This document shows positions 1 to 13,055 of a DNA stretch of 64,000 nucleotides, piece after piece. The position numbers and the translations under genes are program-made. The stretch is from Icerya purchasi. Lineage: Eukaryota; Arthropoda; Insecta; Hemiptera; Monophlebidae. The notes under the pieces are model-generated. The model was not told the DNA's origin. It worked only from the letters and a program-made list of their open reading frames with translations, and searched no databases. The stretch is taken from NCBI GenBank assembly GCA_039619475.1, contig CM077115.1, forward strand, positions 414,230,557-414,294,556, read 5' to 3'. Position 1 is the stretch's first letter. Each line of letters opens with the position of its first letter.

Positions 1-1344
1 TCTACAGATGAAGTGATTGCCAGAATTATGGTTATTAAATGAGAAAGCTTATACATTTCTGGAAAAACATCTGTTAGATCTGAAGCGGTCATGTATAAGA
101 TGCACTGCAGTGTCTTTATGTATGTTAGAATCTTTAAAATGCACTTTTCAAACTTGCAAGATCGGAAAAGTTTCCGCAGTTCTGTTTTAAATTTAAAAAG
201 TCCTCTTCCAGAAAATTTTATTGAGAATTTAAAACATTTTTTGTATTTAAGAGATTTAGAAATCTTAATTTCGTTACATCATTAAACGTATTATTAAAGA
301 CATATTTTGCTTGCGCAACATCGATAATTTTTAAAAATATCCTTTTCCATTATAGCTTTCTGTCTTCCCCAACAACTGAATTAAGTCAAAGCCATTTACA
401 TTCCATACATTTTTTTTCTTACTTAAATAAAAGGCAAACCCAACAGAACAATTTTTCATCTTCTCACAACCGTATAACCATGGCATTGTTGTGTATAAAT
501 TTGTTTGACAATGTCAGTTAAATATTTTACATACATTTTGATTTCGTAATCGAATTTTCTAAACTAGGCGTTGGTTTATCATTTTGAATATTAATTTTTT
601 CTTGAAAACTGAATGAACTAAAACTAATCACTGAAATTTTTTCAATAACATAATTGTATGTAGCCCCAATTTCGAAAGTGTTAGCATTTTAACAGACTGA
701 AACATTGGTATTTCTGGCAGGAATAAGATAAACGAGCCAGTATAGTTTTTACTGTAGACTAAAAAGCGAGACCGACCATCGCTTCCAGTTCCGTTGTTAG
801 TAAACGACAGCGTATCTAAAACGATCCAAAGAAAATGTATTGCAAACACCGCACTACCCTATGCTCGTAAAATCACGCTGATGATCGGTGTATGTTACTG
901 TAAAGCAATTTGACTCAGCGCTTCCAGACTGAACATGTGCGCGCATTTCTTCTTCACTCACGAAACAGGTTACTCTGAAATCGTACGGATAAAAATTCGC
1001 GCAAATTACTTGATCTTGAAGCGATACAACCTGGTGCTTCCAAATTGAATATGCGTGCGCAACCTTTTCCTATCATCGGTACACAGCAGATCGTCGTTCA
1101 GAGACAACTCTAGGCAGTAGTAACATGAAATAGTAAGCGTGTAGTTATTTTTGCAACTCATGTTTGTAGAAGCTCTTTTCTCTGGCACTTCTTTTTTCCA
1201 GTAATTTTGGCACTTCAATTCAGCAAGTTACTTCATTTTCTTTCTAAGACTCGTATTCTTTTCGCAAATATTAAAAAACAATTACGTAATAATTTGTTAG
1301 GGGAAGCGGCGATTCCATCGCTTCCGTTGACGCTACTTCGCTGA
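1..1344. other. Noncoding, no feature recognised
   Basis: AT-rich sequence with only short chance ORFs. Two similar segments, 919-955 and 1033-1068 (GCTTCCA followed by TGAA and GYGYGC), form a weak direct repeat. No coding, RNA or mobile-element signal was seen. Confidence 0.4.
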
Positions 1345-1646
1345 CAGGCCCGTGCCCAGAATTTTGGAAAGAGAGGGTTTTAAAAATTTTCTTCGCATAT
1401 TTATTTTATAAATAAAAATAAATTTTTCACTAATATTCATGCTATTAATAATTTCCATCATTTTGATTTATATATTAATAATTTAAATAAACGAATTACT
1501 GTATAAACATTAATAAAAATTACATATATTATTGATTATACTCGTAACAAAAAATTTTGCATAAAATATTAATGAAGTACCTAAGCTATTTCAGTTCTCA
1601 TAGGGGGGGTTTAACCCCCAAAACCCACCCCGTGGACACGGCCTTG
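1345..1646 (+). mobile_element. hAT-type MITE, copy 1
   Basis: A 302-bp noncoding element. The left end is CAGGCCCGTGCCCA and the reverse complement of the right end is CAAGGCCGTGTCCA, forming imperfect terminal inverted repeats. The flanks are TTCGCTGA (1337-1344) and GTCGCTGA (1647-1654), an 8-bp target duplication with one mismatch, the hAT size. The subterminal part has a G-run/C-run pair (GGGGGGG, CCCCC). A second copy lies inverted at 2369-2767. Confidence 0.65.
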
Positions 1647-2318
1647 GTCGCTGATACGAGTATATGTGTACTATGCTACTACGTTTGTTTTTTATCTAGA
1701 TGTTCGCTTTATTATTACCATTATTATTGTAAATTTACGTGCTATGAACAGCGACTATCCGCTAGAGGCACGGATGAATATAGGTGTATATATTAAACAA
1801 GAGAATAACGGTATTTATATTGAGTAGCATACATTTGAATGGTGCAAGAAACTAATTTTAAGTTGGAAAGGATAGTAGGGCCATCAAAGAGAATATTAGA
1901 CAATGAGGAGGAAAGATTATGTGTTCATCTGAGGGAATTGAACTGAGGACATTCTATAAAGATATGACGAACAGGAAAATCCGAGTTACAGAGCCGGTGT
2001 CTTTTGCAGCAGGTCCATGTGTATGGAGAAGTATCTCGAATGTTTCCAGTGAGGCGCCGTTTTGTTTTAAAATATTCTCAAAATTTATGGGCTTTATGAT
2101 AATACGATCAGCCAACATCACGTTTTCTTCGTTTTTATAATTGCGAAGATGAAGCTTTTTAATTTAAATTCACGTGAAAGAAATCACGTTAAAAACTAAA
2201 ATTAGTTCCACTCGACATTTATTCAAATATTGTTTGAAAAAGAAATAATTTTCTTAAAATACTTCTCTTTGATTATAGTTGCTATGCATATATTATAATT
2301 GTTTTCATGTATGTATGC

Positions 2319-2321
<3 letters not shown>

Positions 2322-2367
<46 letters not shown>
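2322..2367. repeat. (TA)n microsatellite
   Basis: Uninterrupted TA dinucleotides directly abut MITE copy 2. Similar tracts occur at 3201-3236, 3871-3902, 27348-27373 and 48295-48324, and several of them border mobile elements. Confidence 0.9.
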
Positions 2368-2368
<1 letters not shown>

Positions 2369-2767
2369 CGAGCCGTGTCCACGGGGGTAGGGTTGACCCC
2401 CCCCCCCCCCATTAGAACTGAAATAGTTATTATAAATACACAAAAATCTGAAAAAAATCAAAAATTTAAAATAAATATTGATGATTTTTAGGGTATTCTT
2501 ACATTAAAATAAAAAAAAATATGCTCTATATTTTTAGGTACTTCATTAATATTTTATGCAAATTTTTTTATTACAAGTATAATCAATAACATATATAATT
2601 TTCATTAATGTTTATACGGTAATTCATTTATGTAAATTATTAATATATAAATCAGAATAATGGAAATTATTAATAGTACAAATATTAGTGAAAAACGTAT
2701 TATTTAAAAAATAAATATGCGAAAAAAAAATTCAACCTCCCCCTTCAAAATATTGAGCACGACCCTG
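2369..2767 (-). mobile_element. hAT-type MITE, copy 2 (inverted)
   Basis: The reverse complement matches copy 1 along most of its length (CAGGGTCGTGCTCAA start, then TATTAATAATTTCCAT-like AT-rich sequence, TTTTGCATAAAATATTAA, and GTGGACACGGC end), with about 100 extra bases. It is inserted inside a (TA)n tract, so its target duplication cannot be told from the repeat. The two copies make a large inverted repeat around 1655-2368. Confidence 0.6.
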
Positions 2768-2799
2768 ATATATATATATTATATATCGTCTATTCTCAC

Positions 2800-3197
2800 T
2801 CGATTTCGAGTATGAGATATCCCTTAACTTCAGAGGAGTATTAGGGGATAGAATAGCCGCGCAATGGATAAGCACGTAAGCAGGAGCGCAACCTGGCTTT
2901 CGTGCTGCCAACAACATGAGAAAGGATGGCGAGGCGAACCAAGACGACTGGCCTTTACTCACGTTGATGCGATTGTTCGCCGGCTGAATATTTCTATGCG
3001 ACGCTAGCGCACTCGCACGACTGCAATTCGAACTGACTGTAGAGTCACTTGTTATCGCGCTACAGATGCAGTGTCCAACTGTGTCTAAACGGCTGTGTAC
3101 TAAACTAGCGCCGCATAATTTTTTGTCGTCGCCCGGTAACGAACCCGAGACCGCCGGATCGGAAGTCAAGCGCTCTAGCCACTAGGCCAAACGCGAC

Positions 3198-3201
<4 letters not shown>
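2800..3201 (-). mobile_element. tRNA-derived SINE, family A
   Basis: On the minus strand the element opens at about 3201 with a tRNA-like head: box A-like TTTGGCCTAGTGGCTAGAG and box B-like GGGTTCGTTACC, about 45 bases apart, over the first 75 nt. The CTTCCGATC loop region looks closest to an arginine tRNA. A roughly 300-bp GC-richer body follows, unlike its AT-rich surroundings. It carries no RT. It is not a functional tRNA because the stems are not complementary enough. Confidence 0.55.
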
Positions 3202-3236
<35 letters not shown>

Positions 3237-3240
<4 letters not shown>

Positions 3241-3868
3241 TACAACAATTCTTAGGCCGGCCCCATTAGAAAAAATGTCCTAATTTTATGTAACGCTTGT
3301 AATATTTTAATTTTTACAGACTTTCAAAAAGGATACGTTCATCACGCATGTTTTTTTTTTTAATGTTTCTTCACGCATAACTCATATTTATATAGACCGA
3401 TTTAGAATTACCTTGTAAATTTTAATTATTTTACACAAAGTATAGAAGAGAAAGAGACAGAAATGTAAGCAAAGGGGGTCAAAATGGCCGAGTTTATATA
3501 TATTAATTACAACGTAATTCTTAGGCTACAAAAAATGTCCCAATTTTATGTAACGTTTGTTATATTTTATAGAATTTTTGTAATTGTTATTTTACAAATG
3601 TCACAATATTGTGTAACGAAATATGTAACGAAATATGTAACGAAAATGTAACGAAAAATATAACGAAAAAATGAATTAATTTTATATAATAAAAGTTAAA
3701 TGTTAAGATATGATTTTTGTGATTATGTTATTTATTTTTGTGCTGATGCCAGTAAGAATTACGTTGTAAATTTTGATCATTTTATACAAAGTATAGAAAA
3801 GAAAGAGACAGAAATGAAAGCAAGAGGGGTAAAGGGGCACAGCCCCTTGCGAGGCCAAAATGGCCAAG

Positions 3869-3870
<2 letters not shown>
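3237..3870. repeat. Diverged tandem duplication of a roughly 260-bp unit
   Basis: ATTAATTACAAC...TTCTTAGG, ATGTCCTAATTTTATGTAACG and GAAAGAGACAGAAATG occur around 3237-3475 and again around 3490-3870. A short run of TAACGAAATATG repeats (3615-3672) sits in the second unit. The last unit ends in GAGGCCAAAATGGCCAAG beside (TA)n. It is probably an unclassified mobile element; nothing is coded. Confidence 0.5.
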
Positions 3871-3905
<35 letters not shown>

Positions 3906-3934
3906 TATATATAACCATACATTATATACAAAAT

Positions 3935-4330
3935 TCAGTACTGATTTATTTCACTACCCAAGAACCCCACAAATTTCGGGAATATCTCCAAATCAAATGA
4001 CAACTCATGGTAGTGAACAAAGTCTGAAGTTGATGTCGGAGTGTCTGGAACAGGGAGAACCGCTACGACTTCTTTAGCTGCTCTGTCGACCAATTCATTT
4101 CGAGGAATCTCCGAGTGACTTGAAATCCAGAAGAATGTTATCGCGCGAGGGGAGGCAAATAAACAGATTTCGCAATGAGGTGTTGTGTTTATCATTGAAA
4201 ACATTGGATATGGAATTTAGAGTCGCAAGTGAGTCAAAACAGATTACTGCAGACCTGTTTGTTTCCTAGTTCAAGAAGAACTAAAGTGCAAAGAACACTG
4301 TATATAGCTCAGCCGGGATTATTTGATTAA
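3935..4330 (-). pseudogene. Non-LTR retrotransposon RNase H fragment
   Basis: The minus-strand reading contains ITFFWISSHSEIPRNELVDR followed by AAKE, which matches the C-terminal RNase H part of I/Jockey-type LINE polymerases (consensus with W-PSH-GI-GNE-AD-AAK). The conserved His of the SH motif and the Asp of the VDRAAK helix are present. Upstream (to about 4330) a degraded reading resembles the start of the same domain, broken by stops. It is a truncated, inactive copy. Confidence 0.6.
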
Positions 4331-4756
4331 CCAAACGGAGGTTACATATTTGTACCCAAATACATCCCTACGTTTTGTAACACTTGAATTGTTATTAGCA
4401 ATAAAAATTAAAAATAAAATACAAAAAAAATTTCTGAAACGTTTCAAAAAAACACATCCATTTGTTTTCTTGGAATTAATTATACAGTCATTCCTATTAT
4501 TTCTTCCCAATTGTTTCCCAGTTAACGCCGATATATCTGTTTTTATTTCCTTTCAAATCCGTTCGATCAGTTTTCAGCGACGATTTTCGAGGAAAAACAC
4601 ATTTATTTCCTCTATCAACTTGCTGTAGAGTTAGAAACTAGTGCGGAAGTTCTTTTTTTTTATTTTAACATTTAGAAAAAGCAAAGGTGACTTTGATAGA
4701 ATTGTTCGAAAAGAGCCGGTAAACAGCTACGCGGCATTGGATAATAACTGATTGAT

Positions 4757-6250
4757 CAGGGGCGGCTCGCCCTAGGGGGCTCAAGGGCGCGAGCCTCCCT
4801 GTGTGAGTTTTCGAAAAATACATGTTATTTAATTACTTCAAGAAAACAAATCAGTGTTGTAGAGTAGAATTTTTAATTTTAAAATAATTTTTTTTGCAAG
4901 AGTGTATTTTAAAAATAATTGCAAAATCCGTATTTTGCGCGATTTGTTAAACGAACAGCTGAAACATCTGCTAACAGTTATCGGGTTCATGCTTACTGCG
5001 CTGGAACTGTACGATCTACTCGTAGTGTAGTATACCGTCAAGGTTGTTAACAGCTGATTTTTTGGTCACATGAGATTAGCAACCAATAATATAGTACGTG
5101 GGCTCAGAATATTTGAGCCTCCAAACCGCATGTAAAATACACACGAAAAACGAAGGAAGCCGAAGTTTCCCGAGCGTAACTTAAAGATGTCTGTGGGCTC
5201 TCGAAAAGTGAGCCCTCGTCAATTTTACACGTGATTATAGCCGGTTTTAACAATACATCCGCGTCGCGTCGTCCGTTTACGCGGTGAAGCACACTGTTTT
5301 AATTTGTTTTTTTTTTTTGTTCTATTTTTATCCTTGCTTCTCTTTTTTAAATAACACATTTTGCGGTATAGGTTTTGTTACTTTTGAATGCAGGCACTGC
5401 TTTTTGTCGACACTTGTTTTACAGTCATTTTTCAAACATTCAATATTTTAGAAACTGAATTAGATAAATTAATTGGAGACTAACCTTTTAAGCTTACTGC
5501 TGGAACTTACGATGGAACAAATGTAATAAGCGGTTCCACAAATGGCGTATAGGCGAAGATAAAACAAAAATATAAATACTGCCATTTTATTCATTGTTAT
5601 GCGCACCAGTTGAATTTAATTATGCAAAAAGCAACAAGCCAGGAGTCTAAAATTAAAATCTTTTTTTCAAATTTATCCGCTATAGCAAGCTTTTTTTCAA
5701 ATTCTGCTCATAGATGTGATGTACTGCAAGAAACTGTAAATCGGAAATTACCCAGAACAGTCACTACACGTTGGAACTATAATATGAGTACAGTGAACAT
5801 CGTTTTCGAAAATCGAGAAAAATTAATAGAATATTTCGAAGAACTAGAAGAAAAATGTAATAAAAACATTACATGCAAGGAAGCGTATACTTAGAAAACC
5901 TGGATTTTATATTTTGGCTTACCTTATTCCATTAAAATTATGCCACATGTAATTTTTTTTTTGTTTTTTTTTTTTTTGGAGCACGTCAACAGTTAAACTT
6001 ACTTAACACAAAGGATTGTACATTATATAAGGAAAAGATTAGAAAATATTATTTAATAAATTTCAATCTAAATACAAAATGGATTCACATCTTTTTTTTA
6101 AATTAAATCAGAACTTGAATGCATTAAACCAGTTTTATTTAGTTTAAAATATAAACAAAAAAGCAAGGTAAGTTTATGTCATTACACTTTTTAAATTATT
6201 GTAATTTTACATTAGAGCCCCCCAGATTTACTTGTCACGAACCGCCACTG
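4757..6250 (+). mobile_element. hAT DNA transposon, degraded, with TIRs and TSD
   Basis: The left end CAGGGGCGGCTCG and the reverse complement of the right end CAGTGGCGGTTCG form terminal inverted repeats. The flanks are TGATTGAT (4749-4756) and CGATTGAT (6251-6258), the 8-bp duplication typical of hAT. The interior keeps a transposase fragment at 5610-5894. At 1494 bp it is shorter than autonomous hATs, so it is an internal-deletion derivative. Confidence 0.75.
5610..5894 (+). pseudogene. hAT transposase fragment (ZMYM/TTF-type)
   Basis: A 94-residue open stretch containing KLPRTVTTRWNYNMSTVN and VFENREKLIEYFEE. This is like the central part of hAT-type transposases of the TTF/MYM zinc-finger-associated group, where the TRW motif is highly conserved. 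The N-terminal zinc finger, the catalytic Asp regions and the C-terminal dimerisation region are absent. It lies inside the element with hAT ends, which supports the call. Confidence 0.6.
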
Positions 6251-6258
6251 CGATTGAT

Positions 6259-7570
6259 ACAACGTTTTTAGAATACATTATGCCTTTTTCCTGAAATTTA
6301 TTTTTTACCGTGCTGTCTTAAAAATATAAACATTTAAAAAACAGAATTTCTGCCACGGTTATGTTTTGGGAAGTCTATATAAGAATTCAAAATATTTTTA
6401 ACTAATCTGAAAATATACGTAACGTTAAGGTAGCCAAAAAATTTGGAGTACAAAAAAACAGATAATAAAACAGCAAATCAATTATATGAACTATAAATAT
6501 TTATTATTTGAAAGAAAAATTCGTTGCGGAAAATGTGCTTCTACCTTTAATTAATGGTATCTGCTAAAACTATAAAATAATGAAGTATTCAATTTTTAAA
6601 TTACACTACCATGAGTGAACTCCTTAAAACAAAATGTTTAAATGAAATTATTTTGTTACGATAGACTTTAACAATAGCTTAAAATATTAATTCCTTAAAT
6701 TCGGTCAAAATATCACGACAGTATACCGGGAATATGCTATATACAAGCGTACGTTTTTCCCGCGTTTTTTTTTTTTTCGTTTCGATTTTAGCTATTTCTA
6801 CCTCAAATCCACAAGAATAAAACTTCTGTGTAATTATCAATCGTGTAGAGAATTAGCCCGATACTCTGCGTAACAGTGAATAAATTACGCATGAATACGT
6901 TATGTTTAGCACAAAAATTTTAAATTCATAATGGTACCGTATCGTATTGCTCAAATTTTTTTCACTAAGTATAAATCCTTAATCAATATTCCAGAAGGGA
7001 TGTTCTTCTCTTTGAAGAAACACTGTAATCAACATGATACGAAACGATTTAATAACATTAATTATTTCGGTGATCGATAATAAATTCTGAATTGTTTTTT
7101 CTTCCACTATTTTTTTTTTTTTCTTTTTTGAAGATGGCCATATTATAAGAACATTTAATTCAAACTGGATTTTTAAAACAATTTATATATAATTTTATAA
7201 ATAATTTGTAATGGCTCTTGCTCCAAATATTTTTATTATAAAAATTTAAACAATATTTTTTTCGTCTTTTCAACCAAAAGGAAATGTAGAATTGACCCAT
7301 AGCAAACGATTGTACTCGAGGGAGATTTTTAATCGTCACGAAAAAAATCTTTGTATCCAGTGAAACTTTTTTTTTCCTTATTTTTTTGAAATTGAATTAC
7401 TTTCGTAAAATTATTGGCTAAAACTAGAAGACTGCAACAGTAACGAACAGCTTTATTCACTTCATTAGCGATATAAACAATGTTGTAAAAACATTAAAAA
7501 TTATAAAATACATCAACCAATAACTTACCTACATCGCTAAAAAGAAAAAGAAAAAAAGAAATTGCTAGGT
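6259..7570. other. Noncoding, no feature recognised
   Basis: AT-rich sequence with poly(T) runs. No open frame of note, no TIR pair and no RNA gene were seen. Confidence 0.4.
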
Positions 7571-7573
7571 TTA

Positions 7574-8159
7574 GGCCACGGTTACATTGGATCAGAATTC
7601 GTACGAAAAATTGGTCGTACGAAATCATGCGAATTCGTATGAAAATTGGTCGTACAAATAAGGTGGTTACATTACTTGCGGTGTTGTTTGTACGAACGTA
7701 GTGAATTTACAGAGGACAGTTTTTTTCCTTTTATTTTTTCTTGGGATCGTCAGTCGAAAAGGCAGTGGTTACATTGTGCGTTCTTTTTTTATAACTTGTT
7801 CGACGATTTAGTAAAATGAAACTAATTAATAAGTGCGTGAAATCTGATATTCTTTCGTTAATTAGACTGATTATTTTTTCAAAATTCATATTTCACAATA
7901 AATGAAAGCTGAAAACGGACAATGTAATAATATAAACTGCGTACGAATTCCGAATGAAAAAACAAAATATATTGGTCGCATGAAACTGGTCGTACGAACT
8001 CGTACGATTTCGTAAGAGTTCGTATGAAAAAAATGCAAGCAATGTAACCACGCGCGTAATTCTGTACACGTTTGTTCGTTTCAGACCAAGTCATAAGAAT
8101 TCGTACGATCTCGTAGGACCAATTTTTCATACGAATTCTGATCCAATGTAACCGCGGCC
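7574..8159. mobile_element. PIF/Harbinger-type MITE with long TIRs
   Basis: A 586-bp element. The left end GGCCACGGTTACATTGGAT and the reverse complement of the right end GGCCGCGGTTACATTGGAT continue as inverted repeats for about 70 bp (GATCAGAATTCGTACG...). It is flanked by TTA on both sides (7571-7573 and 8160-8162), the 3-bp target site of PIF/Harbinger elements. The interior repeats AATTCGTACG-type palindromic blocks and codes for nothing. Confidence 0.75.
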
Positions 8160-8162
8160 TTA

Positions 8163-9315
8163 AACTTTAGATTGCTTTTTAAATACGCTAGGTAAATTCC
8201 TATAAAGAACTGCCCTGCTAGATCAAATTAAACGGTTTATAGTAACAACTATGTTATTGTAGCTTTTTAATAGCTTAAACTTAATTTTAAGTCGTCTAAT
8301 AATTACGTTGACAACGCTTCAAGAAAACAAGATCATCAAATAAACGTATATGTAATTCAGATTACAAATGCAACTTCTTTGGATCTTTCAGTATTACCAC
8401 TACCAACTTTTTGATAACCATTCCAATCTAAAATGTTTCACATTAAATAACAAGGTACAAGTTTTAAGTCTGTAAAATTTTTTTTAAATGAATACCATGC
8501 CGTATTTTCCTTTGAGACAAAATCACAAATTCGTCGTTGCCGGTTAATTCTTGAAATACGACGGTAGGTATTAACTGACAATTCATCTACTTTTACAGAT
8601 TTTTCAATCATAAAATGCAGCATAAATTTTTAACGAATGCCACCCCCCCCCCCAATTTACCATCAACTTACACATATTATTTGAATGTACGTACCATTAA
8701 TTCTTTTGAGCGATCGCTGGTTCCAAATACGGAACAGTTTCAGAAACGCATCTTTTTCAACTACACGATGAATGGATCTGAAGTCCGCAAATAAAAAGGG
8801 TTTTAATATGTTAAAGTGTAATTAGTGACCGTTTCAGTTTGTTCGCGAAAGATCACCCTCGATATTTAAAAAAATAATTATACTCACCGAGAAAAGGGGA
8901 AATTAAAACCATCATAAAACTCATTAAGATTTCTCTAGTTGCTCACTTTTTTACATTTTTATTGGTTTTTCTTGATTAAATAATAGTTTTATTTACACCT
9001 AAATTTCATGCATTTAAATGGCCAGTATGTTTTCATCACTCAAGAATAAAAAATTGTCACCCTTCTTACTGATCAGATTTTAAAAATTTCAAGAACATTT
9101 CAAATATACACGTAGGTAGATCAAAACCGCAACAACCCGCTACGCCCAAAATAATTTCTTTTTTGTAATTTTAAAATTAATTTCAGCATTGAAAAATAAG
9201 ATTTTTAATTACAAGAAACAATAATTCCGAACGATACTACATTATTGCTCTTCTTATATATAATCCAGAACAGGTATAGATAAATATATAAATTAACAAA
9301 CGCGCATGCGCATAC

Positions 9316-9380
<65 letters not shown>

Positions 9381-9580
9381 TAATATACTTATATATGCGT
9401 ATATAACTCACATACGCTCTCATATACATTATACATATGGTATGTATACGTATAGAAACGAATACATATTAGGCAGATTCTTAAATAAATAGTTGTGTAC
9501 TGGACTACATAAGATATAATATTACTATACATAACGTACAATTATGTTTGAATAAAACTTATTATACACACATTTTATTT

Positions 9581-9613
<33 letters not shown>

Positions 9614-12600
9614 GAGTCGATACAGTTGATTAAAAAGTTATATACAAACGTTGATATAATTAATTCATTGGTATACTTTGTTCAATAATTATAAATAAAA
9701 ATATCCTATATTAACTATACACATTGTACTATAATAGTCGCATTTTGTAGAACATTGTATACACTGTTTTATACTTACATCTTACAACACAGATATATAT
9801 ACAGAACTAAAATATATTTACATAGTACGCTTACAAACAATGCAATAACTTAAATTCCATTTTTTTTTCTGTAATTTTTCTCGAATTATGTGCTCAGTTT
9901 TAAAAAACCAACGCTGAATGAAAGAAAAGAACTGACACAGTGATTAATCATATAAATACTTTTTTACTCTCAAATATAAGAAAAAAAAAATTCAATCACG
10001 CAATAAATTAAAAATGAAATCTCTAAATTTACGCATATCCTTATTGAACTGGTTAAAAAATTAGTATTACATCTTATTCAAAACAAAAATTTAAACAAAA
10101 TATGATTATCAAGTTACTCTGTATAAAATAAAAATATTAAGTACTTTATACAAAAAATATTGAATTTTAGAAAATCATTCTATTTAAAAAAAAAAAAAAA
10201 GAAAGAAAAAGAAAAAAAAAGAAAAGAAAAGAACGGAAAAGAGAAATTAACTCGTTTTCCCCTAAGTATATCACATATTATATATATTTTATATGTTTAT
10301 AACATATCGCCTAGACCAAAAATTTTTCTAAAATATATTATTCTAGTACTAACACGATACACACGAGTCAGTGTACGTAAAATAACAGCAGTCATTTGGC
10401 TGAGATGACATTTAATGTTGTTTAACAAGAGAAAGAAAATTTGACTATTGTGACCAATCGTACAGTCACCGCGAAAAATGAACGCACTTATCCTCTCTAA
10501 TTACATTTTGTAAAGAAAAAGTAAAGGTTAGGGCGAAATTTTATACTAATGTACACAATACGTCGAACCCTGTCGTCATAAGTTTAAATTAAATTTAAAA
10601 AAAAAAAAAAAAAGGTAAATAAACAAAAACAAGAAAGATGATCACACACGCTCGCGCGTTATTTAAAATGTGCGTGTCTCATCATTTTACAATATACGAA
10701 ATTATATTTAATCAGTACACAAGACGTACATAATAATAGTAATATAAAATAAAATAACAATTATTTTTTACAATTCAATTTAAAATTATACATATATACA
10801 TATGTATACATAAAAATACATATAATTACATATGCAAGTTTATATAATTACAGAGAAAACTACATGTTATACGAACAGGTACTTAATCGGTAAATCGAAA
10901 ACAACGGAAACAAAAAAATTAAACACTACACGTGTATGTTGTATTTTAAACACCAAAATGTGAAACCGACACAGTTCTTGATATCAGTATTTTCTTCATT
11001 ACTTATATTTTCTATCATTAAACGTTAAAATATTATCATTATACTATAGCCATTAGTACTAACACTATTTTACCGTCGTTATATTATAAACAAAAATAAA
11101 ATATATAGTTAAAAAAAAAATGCGAAATATCGCCAGCCGCTATTATGCAATACGTAAATTCTGTTATAAGCGCTTTTTTTTTTTTTTTTTTTTTTTAATT
11201 TGTTTAGAAAGCGACTGCAACGAAACAAAAATGCGTGCAATACGAGTTCAAAAACAATTGGTAGACGAAATTGTGCATTATTAAATGATCCTAGAAGAAA
11301 TCTAATTCAACACTGAGACAAAATTTAAATAAAGTAAATTGCAAAATTTCACCGTTATTCAATTTTTGATTTTATTTTTAAATGATATAATAAACAGAAA
11401 AAACGCATAGAATTTAAAATTTCAATAACCATCTCGAAATTTATTGCAACCATACTGTAATCCGAACTCAAACAGGTGAGAAGGTAAAATTTTTGATTTT
11501 GAAATAGTACATTTCAAACATCTTCAACTGTCCCACCATCACAAGGCACACATTGTTCGCAGCGGAATTTAATAAATTATGCACCCCTATAATGGCACAG
11601 GTTGTAACAGTAATGTGTCTAATTAATCTGAAATTAAAGATGTATCCTTTTCTTGTTTTTCCTTATATACTGGTCCTACTATAAAAAATCGGCGGAAGGA
11701 AAATTTTAGATAAATCTAATTTTTAAATTTTAATCCAGTAACACAGATATTCTCTCATTAATCATTAATATACGAAAACTGTGTGGACGCGAAAATTTAG
11801 AAAGGTAAAATAGTATCTTTAAACTGGTGTATAAAAATTAAAACAAAGTGGAAAATGCAGAAATTCGTATCATGTTTATCAACGTTTTATTGAACTCCTA
11901 CAGCAAACTGCGTATACACGCACACAAACACACACGCTCAATAAACACATTCAACCATTTACTTCGCTAATTACTTTATAATAAATAGCAGCGAAAAATA
12001 ACAGGAAATTATTAATATATGTAATATCATTATCATTATATTAATATTATTGCACCAATTTGTAATGGAACTGTTTCTTTTTATTTCGGTCATTGTTGCA
12101 ACACAAATTTAACGATAAAATAGCACCATTTTCATTTAAAGTCGAACTTTATTAACGAAAAAATTCTGGAACAAACTTAAAGAGCAGAGGCATTCCCTAC
12201 TATTAAACTATACTTTAACGAAGAAAATCTCTTGCTACATTTTATGCGATACATCGTTTTAAGGGAGTATTAAAATATTGTCCGTTTTAAATCAGTTTTC
12301 ATTTCAACAAAACAGAAGGTATATATCGATTTTTTTTTTTTTTTTTTTTTTGAGAATTCAAAGGAAATATTAATCAACAATAAAAAGAAGCACAGTTGAA
12401 ATCCTCCCTCTTTTTTCCCGTAGACATATAATATAAATAAAATAACACACACTGATAAGAATAAACCAAAAATTTATAAACGAATTTTAACAATTTTATT
12501 TTAAGAAATACAATAAAGTGCTAGATAACATCGGCTAACTTTATTTTGATATTCTAATTAAATGTTTGCTTTATAAGGCCAAATATGAATTTAAAAACGA

Positions 12601-13022
12601 CAAATTAATGGATGTTATCCGAATAAGAAATTTTGTAAAATATATATTTCATCGAAACACAAAAATAACTAATCGCGTATAAAAAATCAAGTGATTGTAT
12701 AAGGCCTGTTACTTTTATTTCGTCAAAAAGATTACATTTTTAGTAGTTCAAACGCGTAAAAGTAATATTCGACATAAATAATACATTTAATTTTACGCAT
12801 TTCTGATTTCTAAATGGCTCTACCATTCTGGTGTTGATTCCCAGTTCTAGATGCTTAGAAACAGATTTCCGCTATATCATCTAGTATAAAACAATTTTTC
12901 CCAACAGATCAATATAAAAGATTTTCCGTCAACAGGTATGTTTCATTTAAATTGTACTTTGACAATATTAATTAAAAATGTAAACAGTGTCAAAAATAGT
13001 GTCATATTTACAAAAATGTAAA

Positions 13023-13055
<33 letters not shown>

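Noticed and set aside
2732..3169. 145-codon minus-strand ORF
   Set aside because: Covers the SINE body and the end of a MITE; no protein likeness, open by chance in GC-richer sequence.
3127..3201. Possible tRNA-Arg gene on the minus strand
   Set aside because: Pol III boxes fit, but the stems are not convincingly paired and it is fused to a repeat body.
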